Positions 11,549 through 20,095 of a stretch of 20,508 bases of DNA are shown one piece after another. The notes beneath the pieces are model-generated. The model was not told where the DNA came from, made no database searches, and saw only the letters and a list, made by a program, of their open reading frames with translations. Source of the DNA: a virus; IMG/VR virus record IMGVR_UViG_3300025853_000853, positions 1 to 20,508 of that record, one strand, 5' to 3'. The first letter of the stretch is position 1. Each line of letters begins with the position of its first letter. The position numbers and the translations under genes are program-made.

Positions 11549-13168
11549 ATGCCTTTACCGTTTAAGTTTGACTATAAAAAACCGGACTTTATCCTTGCGC
11601 TTGAATGGCGCGTAGCTTTTTTAAAAAAATTACGTAAAACGCCCGAAAAGTTACCAGTTTTAAAAAAATTTTATCAAGATAACCCGGCTCAATTTATAAT
11701 TGACTGGGGCACTACGTACGACCCGCGCAATCCCGAAAAAGGGCAACCGGCACTAATTCCATTTTTACTTTTTCCAGCTCAAGAAGAGTGGGTAGAATGG
11801 GCTATAGAACGCTGGAAAAATGGCGAGAGCGGCTTAACTGATAAATCAAGGGATATGGGCGCAAGCTGGCTATCTGTTGCTCTAGCGGTTACATTGTGCC
11901 TCTTTAATAAAGATTTAACCATTGGCTTTGGTTCTAGAAAACAAGAATATGTTGACAGCCTAGGCGACCCTAAAACAATTATAGGAAAAGTTAGAGAGTT
12001 TACTCGTAACATACCTCCCGAGTTTCGCGGCTCGTGGGATATGAAAAAACACGCGCCTTTTATGAAATGTTTTTTTCCCGATACTAACTGTCAGATAATC
12101 GGCGAAAGCGGAGACAACCTAGGCCGTGGCGGTCGTTGCTCAATCTTTTTTTTAGATGAATCTGCATTTATGCCTAAGCCCAAGCTAGTTGAGGCAGCAT
12201 TATCTCAAAACACTAATTGCAGGATTGACATAAGCACACCATGCGGACGCGCTAACCCTTTTGCTGAAAAGCGCTTTAGCGGGCTTGTGCCGGTCAAGAC
12301 ATTGCATTGGCGAGATCATCCGGCTAAAGATGAAGATTGGTACAAGCGAGAATGTGAGAAGATTATAGATCCGGTAATTATAGCACAAGAAATTGATATC
12401 AATTACGACGCATCCGTCGAGGGCGTTGTTATACCCAGCGAATGGGTGCAAAGCGCTGTTGATAGTCATTTAAAGCTAGGTATTGAAGCCACAGGGGCAC
12501 GATTTACAGCGCTTGACGTTGCAGACCAAGGAAAAGACTTAAACGCGCTAGCAAGCCGCAAGGGTGTCTTATTAGACTTTATTGAAGAGTGGTCCGGCAT
12601 GGGTAGTGATATTTTTCACACTGTAAGCAGGACGTTTGCGCTCTGTAAGCGCTTAGGCTTTAATAGTGTACGTTATGACGCGGACGGGCTAGGCGCAGGG
12701 TGTCGCGGTGATGCTAAGCAAATAAACAAACAATATCACACTGGCGAGCAGATACTTTTTCAAGCTTTTAGAGGCAGCGGCGCGGTTATAAACCCAAAGC
12801 AAGATCCGTTTGGCGCTGGTGTTGATGGGCCTAAAGGTCGCAAAAATGAAGACTATTTTACAAACTACAAAGCACAATGCTGGTGGGCTTTGCGGCGTAG
12901 ATTCCAAGTAACTCATCGAGCAGTAGCAGAGGGTGTTAATTGTTCAGAATCTGATATAATATCTATAAGTAGTAAGCTTTGTGATAGCAACGGTAAAAAC
13001 CTTTTAACTAAGCTTATCGCTGAATTATCGCAACCAACCTACGATGTGAATAGCGTAGGAAAGATTTTAATAGAAAAGGCGCCCGACTCGACAAAGTCTC
13101 CGAACTTAGCCGATGCGGTTATGATGGCCTTTGCACCAGCTCGAGCGGGAGGGTTTTTTTGTGCTTAA
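11549..13168 (+). CDS. terL: terminase large subunit
   Basis: 539 residues, the packaging motor. The ATPase domain has a variant Walker A KSRDMGASW (99-107) and Walker B IFFLDES (199-205). The RNase H-like nuclease has ALDVADQGKD (321-330, D323), YDADGLGAG (376-384) and NLADAVMMAF near the end (D522), the expected three acidic positions. The family fits the HI1410-type phage terminases that accompany DUF1073 portals. The ATG at 11549 is one base after the preceding stop; a TTG at 11534 lacks a ribosome site. Its end overlaps the portal start by 8 bases. TerL cuts and translocates DNA into the prohead through the portal. Confidence 0.9.
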   Translation: MPLPFKFDYKKPDFILALEWRVAFLKKLRKTPEKLPVLKKFYQDNPAQFIIDWGTTYDPRNPEKGQPALIPFLLFPAQEEWVEWAIERWKNGESGLTDKSRDMGASWLSVALAVTLCLFNKDLTIGFGSRKQEYVDSLGDPKTIIGKVREFTRNIPPEFRGSWDMKKHAPFMKCFFPDTNCQIIGESGDNLGRGGRCSIFFLDESAFMPKPKLVEAALSQNTNCRIDISTPCGRANPFAEKRFSGLVPVKTLHWRDHPAKDEDWYKRECEKIIDPVIIAQEIDINYDASVEGVVIPSEWVQSAVDSHLKLGIEATGARFTALDVADQGKDLNALASRKGVLLDFIEEWSGMGSDIFHTVSRTFALCKRLGFNSVRYDADGLGAGCRGDAKQINKQYHTGEQILFQAFRGSGAVINPKQDPFGAGVDGPKGRKNEDYFTNYKAQCWWALRRRFQVTHRAVAEGVNCSESDIISISSKLCDSNGKNLLTKLIAELSQPTYDVNSVGKILIEKAPDSTKSPNLADAVMMAFAPARAGGFFCA

Positions 13169-14735
13169 TAAAATTAAAAAAGTGTTTAGCAAGTCAGTTG
13201 AAGTAGCAGAAGAAAAGATACCAACTGTTAAAGAAAAAAAATCTATTTATGACCAGCCGCAGACTAACTGGATAAGCAAAAAGGCATTGAATCAAAGCGA
13301 ATATGACGCAGCAATGGAGCGAACTTTTTTAGTAGACCCAATTGTTAAACAAAGCCATGATGTTGGCGTCATGGACGCAGCAGTAAACGAGGGGCAACCC
13401 TACTCACTAAAATTGCAAAGCCAGGGAGATTCAACTTTGCCACCTGGGCAGTTGGGCTGGTATGCAAGTTTTGGGTTCATTGGATATAACGCTTGCGCTA
13501 TTTTGTCTCAACATTGGCTAGTTGATAAAGCTTGTACCGTGCCAGCTAAGGACGTTGTACGCAATTGGTTTGATATTACAGTCAATGACGGTTTTGAGGT
13601 TGATGAAAAAATATTAAACGAGCTATGCGAACAAGATGAACGTTATCATTTACCAAAAAAAGTAACGGAGTTTGTTCGAAAAGGCCGCGTGTTTGGGTAT
13701 AGGCTGGCTTATTTTAAAGTAGATAGCGACGACCCTAATTATTATGAGTTGCCTTTTAACATCGACGCAGTAAAGCCGGGCGCCTACCGTGGCATCGTGC
13801 AGATTGACCCGTATTGGGTAATCGGGCAACTTGACAGCGAAGCACAAGGAGATCCAGCTTCTCTTAACTTTTACGAGCCTACCTGGTGGCAAGTTGGCGC
13901 TTTACGCATTCATAAAAGTCATTGTGTTATCTTTAGAACTTGCGATTTGCCGGACGTGTTAAAGCCAACCTACCAGTTTGGTGGTGTGCCAGTGCCTCAG
14001 ATGATAGCATCGCGCATTTATGCAGCCGAGCGCTTAGCAGATGAAGCGCCAGCGCTCGCATTAACAAAGCGGACAGATATTTACAAGGTAGACTCAGCTC
14101 AAGCTATAGCTCAGGGCGTTAACTTTTACGACAAAATTAATGATTGGATTTATAACCGGTCGAACTTTGGAATTAAAATAGTCGACAAAGAAAGCGAAGA
14201 CGTAGTCACAAACGATACATCGCTTGACGGATTAAAAGATAACATAATGACACAATATCAGCTTTGTTGTTCAGTTGCAGATGTGCCAGCGGTGAAGCTA
14301 CTAGGTGTGTCACCTACTGGGCTGAACTCGACTGGCGAAGGCGAAGAGGCTATTTATCATGAACTGATAGCAGGTTTACAAGCTGGAGCAGTTACAGATC
14401 TTGTTAACCGACACCACGACTTAGTAATTAAGTCAGTCATAATGCCTAAGTTTAATATTGCTAGTTTTGATACTACGATTAATTGGCGGCCACTTGATGA
14501 GATGACATCAAAAGAAAAAGCAGAGACTAATCAGCTCAAAGCTCAAACAGATGTATTGCTTAGCCAAGCTGGCGCGATAGATGGCGCAGATATTAGAAAG
14601 CGCATCATAACCGATGAGGATAGCGGTTATAACGGCATCGATGAGGAATTGCCAGACGATATTTTTGAGGACGAGGAAGACCTTAAAAGCGTATCAGTGC
14701 AAAAGGTAAGTGCTGAAGATGGCAGAGACATTTAA
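13161..14735 (+). CDS. phage portal protein (DUF1073/HI1409 family)
   Basis: 524 residues. The chosen start is the GTG at 13161, with GGGAGGG 7 bases upstream; a longer frame starting at TTG 13131 is unlikely. Family features: YASFGFIGYNACAILSQHWL (about 102-121), DKACTVPAKDVVRNWFDI, KKVTEFVRKGRVFGYRLA, then YQLCCSVADVPAVKLLGVSP and GLNSTGEGE, the typical HI1409/DUF1073 portal block. It forms the dodecameric DNA channel at the capsid vertex and docks TerL. Databases sometimes attach an 'anti-CBASS Acb1' name to this family; I see no Acb1-type HxT motif pair here. The gene is followed by a short ORF and a methylase instead of the usual head morphogenesis gene. Confidence 0.85.
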   Translation: MLNKIKKVFSKSVEVAEEKIPTVKEKKSIYDQPQTNWISKKALNQSEYDAAMERTFLVDPIVKQSHDVGVMDAAVNEGQPYSLKLQSQGDSTLPPGQLGWYASFGFIGYNACAILSQHWLVDKACTVPAKDVVRNWFDITVNDGFEVDEKILNELCEQDERYHLPKKVTEFVRKGRVFGYRLAYFKVDSDDPNYYELPFNIDAVKPGAYRGIVQIDPYWVIGQLDSEAQGDPASLNFYEPTWWQVGALRIHKSHCVIFRTCDLPDVLKPTYQFGGVPVPQMIASRIYAAERLADEAPALALTKRTDIYKVDSAQAIAQGVNFYDKINDWIYNRSNFGIKIVDKESEDVVTNDTSLDGLKDNIMTQYQLCCSVADVPAVKLLGVSPTGLNSTGEGEEAIYHELIAGLQAGAVTDLVNRHHDLVIKSVIMPKFNIASFDTTINWRPLDEMTSKEKAETNQLKAQTDVLLSQAGAIDGADIRKRIITDEDSGYNGIDEELPDDIFEDEEDLKSVSVQKVSAEDGRDI

Positions 14736-14823
14736 CGATAAAAAGCAGGTTCTAACTGCTTATGAAATCCAACAAAATCAAAAGGAAAAGGTGTTGAAAG
14801 ACAGTGCAATACATGGGAAGTAA
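14719..14823 (+). CDS. 34-residue ORF between portal and methylase
   Basis: The ATG lies inside the end of the portal gene (17-base overlap) and the stop lies inside the methylase start (20-base overlap). The product is helical and polar (DKKQVLTAYEIQQNQKEK). The ribosome site is weak (AAGG, far). It may be a real linker gene, or the remaining 5' end of a gene interrupted when the methylase was inserted. Not recognised. Confidence 0.3.
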   Translation: MAETFNDKKQVLTAYEIQQNQKEKVLKDSAIHGK

Positions 14824-15493
14824 AAATAGAATAGCGAAACATATTCTTCCAATCATGCTTGCGGAAAGAAGCCCAGATCAATTATGGGTGGAGCCCTTTG
14901 TTGGCGGCGCAAATATAATTGATAAGGTTGACGGTAAAAGGATTGGAAACGACATTCATAAACATTTGATAGCCTTACATAAAGCCCTACAGAATGGATG
15001 GATACCACCAACGGAAGTAAACAAGGAAATGTATTATGCTGTAAAGAACAACCAAGAAGACTACAGTGACGAACTTATAGGCTTTATAGGTTTTTTGTGT
15101 AGTTTCGGTGGTAAATGGTGGAATGGGTATGCCGCTAACAATAGCGGCGTTAATTACGCTGACCGAGGTAGCAGGATGTTAGTGAAGCAAGCTAAAAACT
15201 TTGAGGGTATTGAATTTTTATTCGGTAGCTATTTAGACATGAAAATACCCGCCAATAGCATTATTTACTGTGACCCACCTTATGAAGGTACAACAGCGTA
15301 TAAAGACACTGTTAACTATGTTGAATTTTGGCAATGGTGCAGAGATAAAACAAACGAAGGACACAAAGTCTTTGTTAGCGAATACAATGCACCTGGTGAC
15401 TTTGAATGTGTTAAAGTCGTAGAACACAAAACCCAACTTAACAAAAACATCAAATACAAAAGAGTTGAAAAATTGTTTAGGTTTAAAGAATAA
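14804..15493 (+). CDS. D12-class N6-adenine DNA methyltransferase (Dam-like)
   Basis: 229 residues starting at GTG 14804; this start gives MQYMGSKNRIAKHIL, the usual beginning of the D12 family. Motifs: GSK (5-7), SAM-binding EPFVGGANI (30-38), ND (49-50) and the catalytic DPPY (157-160). The target recognition segment lies about residues 70-145. It transfers methyl groups from S-adenosylmethionine to N6 of adenine; the recognised sequence cannot be read from the protein by eye. It sits as an accessory gene between portal and MuF-like genes, and with Mom at 4155 gives the phage two adenine-modifying enzymes. The stop is followed by AAGGA for the next gene. Confidence 0.85.
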   Translation: MQYMGSKNRIAKHILPIMLAERSPDQLWVEPFVGGANIIDKVDGKRIGNDIHKHLIALHKALQNGWIPPTEVNKEMYYAVKNNQEDYSDELIGFIGFLCSFGGKWWNGYAANNSGVNYADRGSRMLVKQAKNFEGIEFLFGSYLDMKIPANSIIYCDPPYEGTTAYKDTVNYVEFWQWCRDKTNEGHKVFVSEYNAPGDFECVKVVEHKTQLNKNIKYKRVEKLFRFKE

Positions 15494-15507
15494 GGATGAT
15501 GAATATA

Positions 15508-16347
15508 ATGGAATTTAAAAAGCACGTTAAAGGCAGGCGCTTAGCTTACAACGCTGGAATACAGGCTTGGTATAAGCGCGAGCTAAAAAAATTAGTCAGG
15601 CGCATGGGAAAAGAAGTCAGTAATGAAGTTTTACGGCTTTTTCGTTCTAATTTAGCTAAAGACTACCGCGAGCAGCAAAAGCAAATTGCTACGATGGATG
15701 CAAGTTTAGCTAGTCAAGCTCGAATATTAATGAATAAGTTGAAAGACAAATACACGGCTTTGTTTGACGATAAAGCGCCTTTTTTAGCTAAAGAACTAGT
15801 AAGCAGATCCGAAAAACAAAGCAGAAACAGTCTGAAAGATAGCTTTGAGGGCCTTATTAATGAGTATACATTAAGCCCCAATTATTTACCGGCAGGTGTT
15901 AAAGAGGTAGCTAAAAGCACTATTGCTGAAAATGTATCGCTTATAACAACCATACCAGAGGAATACTTTAAAAACATAACCGGCGCAGTGATGCGCTCTA
16001 TAACAACTGGGTATGGAGTGAGTGAACTTAAAAATTATTTATCTAAGTTTTACGGTCAAAGCTCAAGAAAAGCAAAAAATGTAGCGTTAGATCAAACGCG
16101 CAAAGCGTACAATAACATTAATAAACAAAGGATGATGGCTGCTGGCTTAAATTCGTTTGAATGGATACACAGCGGAGGGGGCTTAAAGCCAAGACAAGAG
16201 CATATTGAGTTAAGCGGTAAAATCTTTAGCTTTGATGATTTGCCGGTCATTGTGCCGGACACAGGTGAGAAGGGCATACCTGGACAGGCTATTAATTGCG
16301 GGTGTACAATGAGACCAGTTTATGTTTTTCCGGAGGGGGAGCAATGA
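15508..16347 (+). CDS. MuF/SPP1 gp7-like head morphogenesis protein
   Basis: 279 residues from the ATG at 15508; ATGs at 15496 and 15499 are in frame but too close to the AAGGAT ribosome site (15492-15497). The first 200 residues are helical and basic. The C-terminus has the MuF signature: FEWIHSGGGLKPRQEHIELSG (about 217-237), then GIPGQAINCGCTMRPV (256-271). These proteins are minor head components associated with the portal and needed for correct head assembly, and in some phages they enter the head with DNA. Only the C-terminal domain is diagnostic. Its stop overlaps the next start (ATGA). Confidence 0.8.
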   Translation: MEFKKHVKGRRLAYNAGIQAWYKRELKKLVRRMGKEVSNEVLRLFRSNLAKDYREQQKQIATMDASLASQARILMNKLKDKYTALFDDKAPFLAKELVSRSEKQSRNSLKDSFEGLINEYTLSPNYLPAGVKEVAKSTIAENVSLITTIPEEYFKNITGAVMRSITTGYGVSELKNYLSKFYGQSSRKAKNVALDQTRKAYNNINKQRMMAAGLNSFEWIHSGGGLKPRQEHIELSGKIFSFDDLPVIVPDTGEKGIPGQAINCGCTMRPVYVFPEGEQ

Positions 16348-17525
16348 GCGCAAGAAAAATTGACACAAACGGATGGATTGAAATAAAAGGAAATCCAATA
16401 TCAAAAGCCGGAGTTTTTCAATATCACGGCTCACAATTGCCGGCCTTTTTAGGTTTAGAGCAAGATAAAATGTACAATGTATACAGACCCAAAGAAGAAT
16501 TAGAAAGTAAAGAGGCGCAAGATTCTTTCAAGCTTTTGCCGTGGACTGATGACCACCCGGACCGCTTGCTAGGTTCAACTGATGAGGGTTTAGTGCCAGC
16601 AGAAGCAAAAGGCGTGCACGGTGTAACTGGTGAGGAAATTTTTGTAGACGGTGATTTTTTAAAATGTAATTTAAAAGTTTTTTCCCAAGAATTAGCCGAT
16701 CAAATAAATTCAGGGAAAAAGGATTTATCCATTGGGTATAAAGCTGATTACATTTTGGATAGAGGTGTGTATAATGGTACTGCCTATGATTTAGTGCAAA
16801 CTAATCTACGAGGCAATCATATTTCGTTAGTTGATGAGGGGCGATCAGGCCGTGAAGTCAGCGTACTTGATAACAAAGGTGGAGGGGTAGTTGATATGAA
16901 AGAAGAAAAAGACATCATGGCGCATGATGAAGATCAGGCGCAAGATGGATTGACTCTAGAAATGCTAGCTTCAGAGATGAAAGCTATTAAAGAGGCACTA
17001 GCTAAGTTAATGGGCGTTGCAGAAGGATCAGCCGATGGCGACATGTGCGACATGGGCGAAAAAGCCGAAGCTAAAGACGAAGATGAGGAAGAAGTCGAAG
17101 TTGAAAAGCTAAGCGATTCAGACGAAAACGAAAAAGAATACATTGCTTCTGAAATTAAAGAAGATTTAGACGAAGATGCAGTCTTAGACGAAGATGAAGA
17201 CAAAGACGCTGACAAAAAAGGCGCTATGGATTCAGCTAAGTTTAAAAAAGCAATTATGCAAGAAATCTCACAGCGTAACGAGTTGGCACAGCGCCTATCT
17301 AAACATATTGGGGTTTTTGATAGCTCAAGCATGACTTTGTCAGAAGTTGCTAAATACGGCGTTAAAAAACTTGGCTTATCTTGCAAAAAAGGTATGCACA
17401 GCGCTGTATTAGATGGTTATTTAGCAGGCCGTCGCGCTGCTGGTGTTGTTTCTAAGCCATCAATTGCAATGGACAAAGCTGTGAAGTCTAAGTCAATTGA
17501 TCAGTATCTAAGAGGGGGTAAATAA
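16344..17525 (+). CDS. DUF2213 prohead protease with C-terminal scaffold region
   Basis: 393 residues starting at the ATG preceded by GGAGGGGGAG and overlapping the previous stop by 4 bases. Residues 1-180 are the protease domain; candidate catalytic residues of the phage herpesvirus-type serine protease are His71 (TDDHPD), Ser129 (KDLSIGY) and His159 (GNHISLV). Residues about 190-300 are very acidic and helical (DEDEEEVEVEKLSDSDENE), as in capsid scaffolding proteins. The C-terminal end (MHSAVLDGYLAGRRAAG) is basic and could bind the capsid protein. The protein probably directs capsid assembly and then removes the scaffold. An internal ribosome site and start at 16896 could give the scaffold part separately. 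Confidence 0.8.
   Translation: MSARKIDTNGWIEIKGNPISKAGVFQYHGSQLPAFLGLEQDKMYNVYRPKEELESKEAQDSFKLLPWTDDHPDRLLGSTDEGLVPAEAKGVHGVTGEEIFVDGDFLKCNLKVFSQELADQINSGKKDLSIGYKADYILDRGVYNGTAYDLVQTNLRGNHISLVDEGRSGREVSVLDNKGGGVVDMKEEKDIMAHDEDQAQDGLTLEMLASEMKAIKEALAKLMGVAEGSADGDMCDMGEKAEAKDEDEEEVEVEKLSDSDENEKEYIASEIKEDLDEDAVLDEDEDKDADKKGAMDSAKFKKAIMQEISQRNELAQRLSKHIGVFDSSSMTLSEVAKYGVKKLGLSCKKGMHSAVLDGYLAGRRAAGVVSKPSIAMDKAVKSKSIDQYLRGGK
16896..17525 (+). CDS. possible nested scaffold protein (internal start)
   Basis: Inside the protease gene, GGAGGGG (16881-16887) lies 8 bases before an in-frame ATG at codon 185. This is the strongest Shine-Dalgarno-like site within the gene. The product would be a 209-residue, acidic, helical protein consisting only of the scaffold region, exactly where the protease domain ends. 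The arrangement is like lambda C/Nu3, where scaffold is made from an internal start. Whether it is used needs experimental support. Confidence 0.5.
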   Translation: MKEEKDIMAHDEDQAQDGLTLEMLASEMKAIKEALAKLMGVAEGSADGDMCDMGEKAEAKDEDEEEVEVEKLSDSDENEKEYIASEIKEDLDEDAVLDEDEDKDADKKGAMDSAKFKKAIMQEISQRNELAQRLSKHIGVFDSSSMTLSEVAKYGVKKLGLSCKKGMHSAVLDGYLAGRRAAGVVSKPSIAMDKAVKSKSIDQYLRGGK

Positions 17526-18076
17526 TGGCTTTTCAATCACAAATAAACATTCAACAAGGGTACGGCGTACCGGGTGACAAATACAGTGACTCACCTGTCC
17601 GAGCTGCTGCTTATTCGCTTAACTCTGCTAGCAATGACCTAAATATTGTAGGTCAAACAATGTATACAATCCCAAGCGGTTTGCAGGGTGTGGCTGCGGC
17701 TGGTAACGATACAGGTGTACCTGGCACCAATACTTTTGCTGGCCTTTTAGTTAATCCTAAGGTTTACGCTTCTCTTGGCACTCAGGCTGATGGTCCCTTA
17801 GCGCCTACTATGACTATTAAAAATAATAGCGTCGGAGAACTTGCAACCATGGGGCAATTTTTTGTTAGCTTGCCAGCTTTAGCTAATATCGGTGATTTAG
17901 TCATTTATGACAACCTTAGCGGCGCAATTGAAACAATACCACCAGGCACACCTTTGCCAGCCGGTTATAGTTTTGGTTTTGCAGAAGTTAAAGTGTTTAT
18001 TGCTGATTCTGTTGGTGATGACGGCCGTTTTTTAGCTGTTATTGAGTTAACTCCAACTTTAGTAATTCCAGTATAA
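17525..18076 (+). CDS. phage structural cement (head decoration) protein
   Basis: 183 residues with the pattern of the Gp24-type structural cement family: MAFQSQINIQQGYGVPGDKY at the start, then NTFAGLLVNPKVYASLGT, GPLAPTMTIKNNSVGELATM and IGDLVIYDNLSGAIETI. Such proteins are beta-rich and sit on the outside of the capsid to stabilise it after expansion. Its place between protease/scaffold and major capsid gene fits. The start overlaps the previous stop by one base (TAATG) with GGGGG upstream. Confidence 0.75.
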   Translation: MAFQSQINIQQGYGVPGDKYSDSPVRAAAYSLNSASNDLNIVGQTMYTIPSGLQGVAAAGNDTGVPGTNTFAGLLVNPKVYASLGTQADGPLAPTMTIKNNSVGELATMGQFFVSLPALANIGDLVIYDNLSGAIETIPPGTPLPAGYSFGFAEVKVFIADSVGDDGRFLAVIELTPTLVIPV

Positions 18077-18089
18077 GGGGGAATAGAAA

Positions 18090-19223
18090 ATGAGTTACAC
18101 ACAAGCAAGTCAAGTACATTCTAGCATCCCTGCCGGTGCTGGAAGTCTGAAAGATTTTAGTTTAGATGAATATCGCAGTTCTTACGGTCGCGGCTCTGCT
18201 GTTTTAGATCACGCTTGCGCTGATTTAAAAAGGCTAGGTATTGCTATTCAGCCACAGCAGATCAAAGAGTGGGCTGATAGCGTTGTAATGGATAGTGTAC
18301 AACCTGGAGTTACTACTCCCAGCGTTGTTACCCCTTTGCAATTTTTGCAAGAGTTCTTGCCGGGTTTTGTCTATGTTATGACAGCAGCTCGTAAGATCGA
18401 TGATTTTGTGGGTGTTTTAATTGCTGGTGACTGGCAAGACGAGCAGATTGTACGCGGTATTGTAGAACAAACCGGCTCAGCAGAGATTTACGGCGACACA
18501 ACTAATCTAAGCTATTCAAGCTTCAACAACAACTGGAACACTTCGACAATTGTACGTTTCGAAGAAGGGCTTGAAGTTGGACAGCTAGAGCAAATGCGCG
18601 CAAGTGCACAAAACCTAGATGCAGCAGTACAGAAGCGCATTGGGGCTACTCGCTCACTTGAGATTAATCGTAACCTTGTTGGCTTTTTTGGTTTCAACGG
18701 CGGTTTAAATAATACTTACGGTTTTCTGAATGCGCCAGGTTTGCCTGCTTACTTACCAGCTCCGACAGGTAACTGGGCTGGCTCTACTTATCTTGAAATT
18801 GTGAACGACTTATTGTTTGCGTTTAATCAATTACAAACACAATCACAAGATAACGTTGACCCACGTAGTGTTGCGACCACTTTGGCTGTATCAACAAACA
18901 CTGCCAGCTTCATTAGCCGTTCGACTGATTTCGGTTACAGTGTTGGAAAATGGTTAAGTGAAAACTATCCTAAGTGTCGCATTGTGTCTGCTCCACAGCT
19001 AAACAATGCTAACGGCGGGCAAAACGTATTTTATCTTTATGCAGATAAAATCGAAGACGAGTCAACCGACGGCGGTTTAACTTGGATTCAACCTGTACCA
19101 ACTAAGTTTAGAGCGCTTGGCGTTCAGCAGTTAGTTAAGTCTTATAAAGAAGGCTACTCAAACGCTACTGCTGGTGTAATGTGTCAGCGTCCGACTTTGG
19201 TTGTACGTGTAACTGGTATCTAA
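18090..19223 (+). CDS. major capsid protein (DUF2184 family)
   Basis: 377 residues, normal for HK97-fold capsid proteins. Features of the DUF2184 family: FLQEFLPGFVYVMTAARKID (about 88-107), VRGIVEQTGSAEIYGD, WNTSTIVRFEEGLEVGQLEQ, then LEINRNLVGFFGFN and the conserved end VPTKFRALGVQQLVKSYKEG. The N-terminal 70 residues may include a segment removed by the protease encoded at 16344. The gene has the ribosome site GGGGG and stands alone, 13 bases after the cement gene. The codon choice and spacing suggest high expression as part of the late operon. Confidence 0.85.
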   Translation: MSYTQASQVHSSIPAGAGSLKDFSLDEYRSSYGRGSAVLDHACADLKRLGIAIQPQQIKEWADSVVMDSVQPGVTTPSVVTPLQFLQEFLPGFVYVMTAARKIDDFVGVLIAGDWQDEQIVRGIVEQTGSAEIYGDTTNLSYSSFNNNWNTSTIVRFEEGLEVGQLEQMRASAQNLDAAVQKRIGATRSLEINRNLVGFFGFNGGLNNTYGFLNAPGLPAYLPAPTGNWAGSTYLEIVNDLLFAFNQLQTQSQDNVDPRSVATTLAVSTNTASFISRSTDFGYSVGKWLSENYPKCRIVSAPQLNNANGGQNVFYLYADKIEDESTDGGLTWIQPVPTKFRALGVQQLVKSYKEGYSNATAGVMCQRPTLVVRVTGI

Positions 19224-19237
19224 CTTATAGGTGTATA

Positions 19238-19633
19238 ATGGGAAAATATTACGTTTATTCTACGATGTCTCAAGATGTTCGTTATTGTCAATATTCCAAG
19301 CAAGTGGGAGGGGGTGAGTTCACCCCTACCATTTTGAGGTCAGTAACTATTAAGGGCGGTTCAGGCGTTATCAACCGCAACTTAATAACCCCGCAAGGTG
19401 TTGTTACTCAGATTGATGAAGGCGAGTATAAGTTTTTAGAGGGCGGTGAGGGCCAAGCGCCAGATCGCACGTTTCAGGCTCACAAAAAAGCCGGTTTTGT
19501 TAAAGTTGAGAAGAAAAACTTCAAGGTCGAAAAAGTGGTAAAAGACTTAGAAGCTAGAGATAAGTCTTCTCAAAAAACAAAAGATGACTTTAAAAATAAA
19601 AAAGGCGAGTCTGAAGTGCATTCAGTCGGATAA
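19238..19633 (+). CDS. head accessory protein between capsid and connector genes
   Basis: 131 residues from the ATG at 19238; an upstream frame to 19181 overlaps the capsid gene and is not favoured. The first half is a beta-rich, conserved-looking pattern (YYVYSTMSQDVRYCQYSK, SVTIKGGSGVINRNLITPQG) that I associate with small phage proteins at this map position. The second half is Lys/Asp/Glu-rich and disordered-looking (LEARDKSSQKTKDDFKNKKG). Function unknown; position suggests a minor head or head-tail joining role. Ribosome site AGG. Confidence 0.65.
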   Translation: MGKYYVYSTMSQDVRYCQYSKQVGGGEFTPTILRSVTIKGGSGVINRNLITPQGVVTQIDEGEYKFLEGGEGQAPDRTFQAHKKAGFVKVEKKNFKVEKVVKDLEARDKSSQKTKDDFKNKKGESEVHSVG

Positions 19634-19657
19634 ATGTGAAGAGTCAGGGGGTCGAAA

Positions 19658-20095
19658 GTGGGGACACTAACGTTTAATGTAACACTGTTTCGCGAGCAGT
19701 TTCCCGCTTTCGCAAACCCCGTTGAGTACCCAGACGCACAATTGCAGATGTACTGGGATATGGCCGTTTGTTATGTTGATCCTGTTGAATTTTGTTATTT
19801 AACAGGCGACTGCTTGCAATTGGCCATTAACCAGATGACAGCACACCTAGCCGCTTTATACGGCTTAATTGCTGACGGGCAGAATCCCGGATTTATAAAA
19901 GACGCTAGCATTGATAAGGTGCATGTAAGCTTACAAGCACCACCGGACAGATCGCAGTGGGGAACTTGGTTAGCTTCGACACCCTACGGGCAAATGCTAT
20001 GGGCACTGTTACAAGCTAAAGCGGTGGGCGGCTACTATGTTGGAGGCACACCAGAAACAGCAGCATTTAGAAAAGTTGGGGGCTATTATCAATGA
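19658..20095 (+). CDS. DUF4054 head-tail connector-type protein
   Basis: 145 residues starting at GTG 19658 with CAGGGGG 7 bases upstream. The pattern TLFREQFPAFANPVEYPDAQ (9-28), QMYWDMAVCYV, CLQLAINQMTAHLAALYGLI and the C-terminal TPYGQMLWALLQAK with YYVGG is that of DUF4054 phage proteins, found next to DUF2184 capsids and thought to form the head completion/connector ring. Its stop overlaps the next start by 4 bases. Confidence 0.8.
   Translation: MGTLTFNVTLFREQFPAFANPVEYPDAQLQMYWDMAVCYVDPVEFCYLTGDCLQLAINQMTAHLAALYGLIADGQNPGFIKDASIDKVHVSLQAPPDRSQWGTWLASTPYGQMLWALLQAKAVGGYYVGGTPETAAFRKVGGYYQ

Noticed and set aside
13131-13160. Longer portal start at TTG
   Set aside because: The GTG at 13161 has a near-perfect ribosome site and a typical overlap with terL.
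16934-17386. 150-codon leftward Ser-rich frame
   Set aside because: It is the complement of the acidic scaffold codons (GAA/GAT give TTC/ATC and Ser-rich frames).
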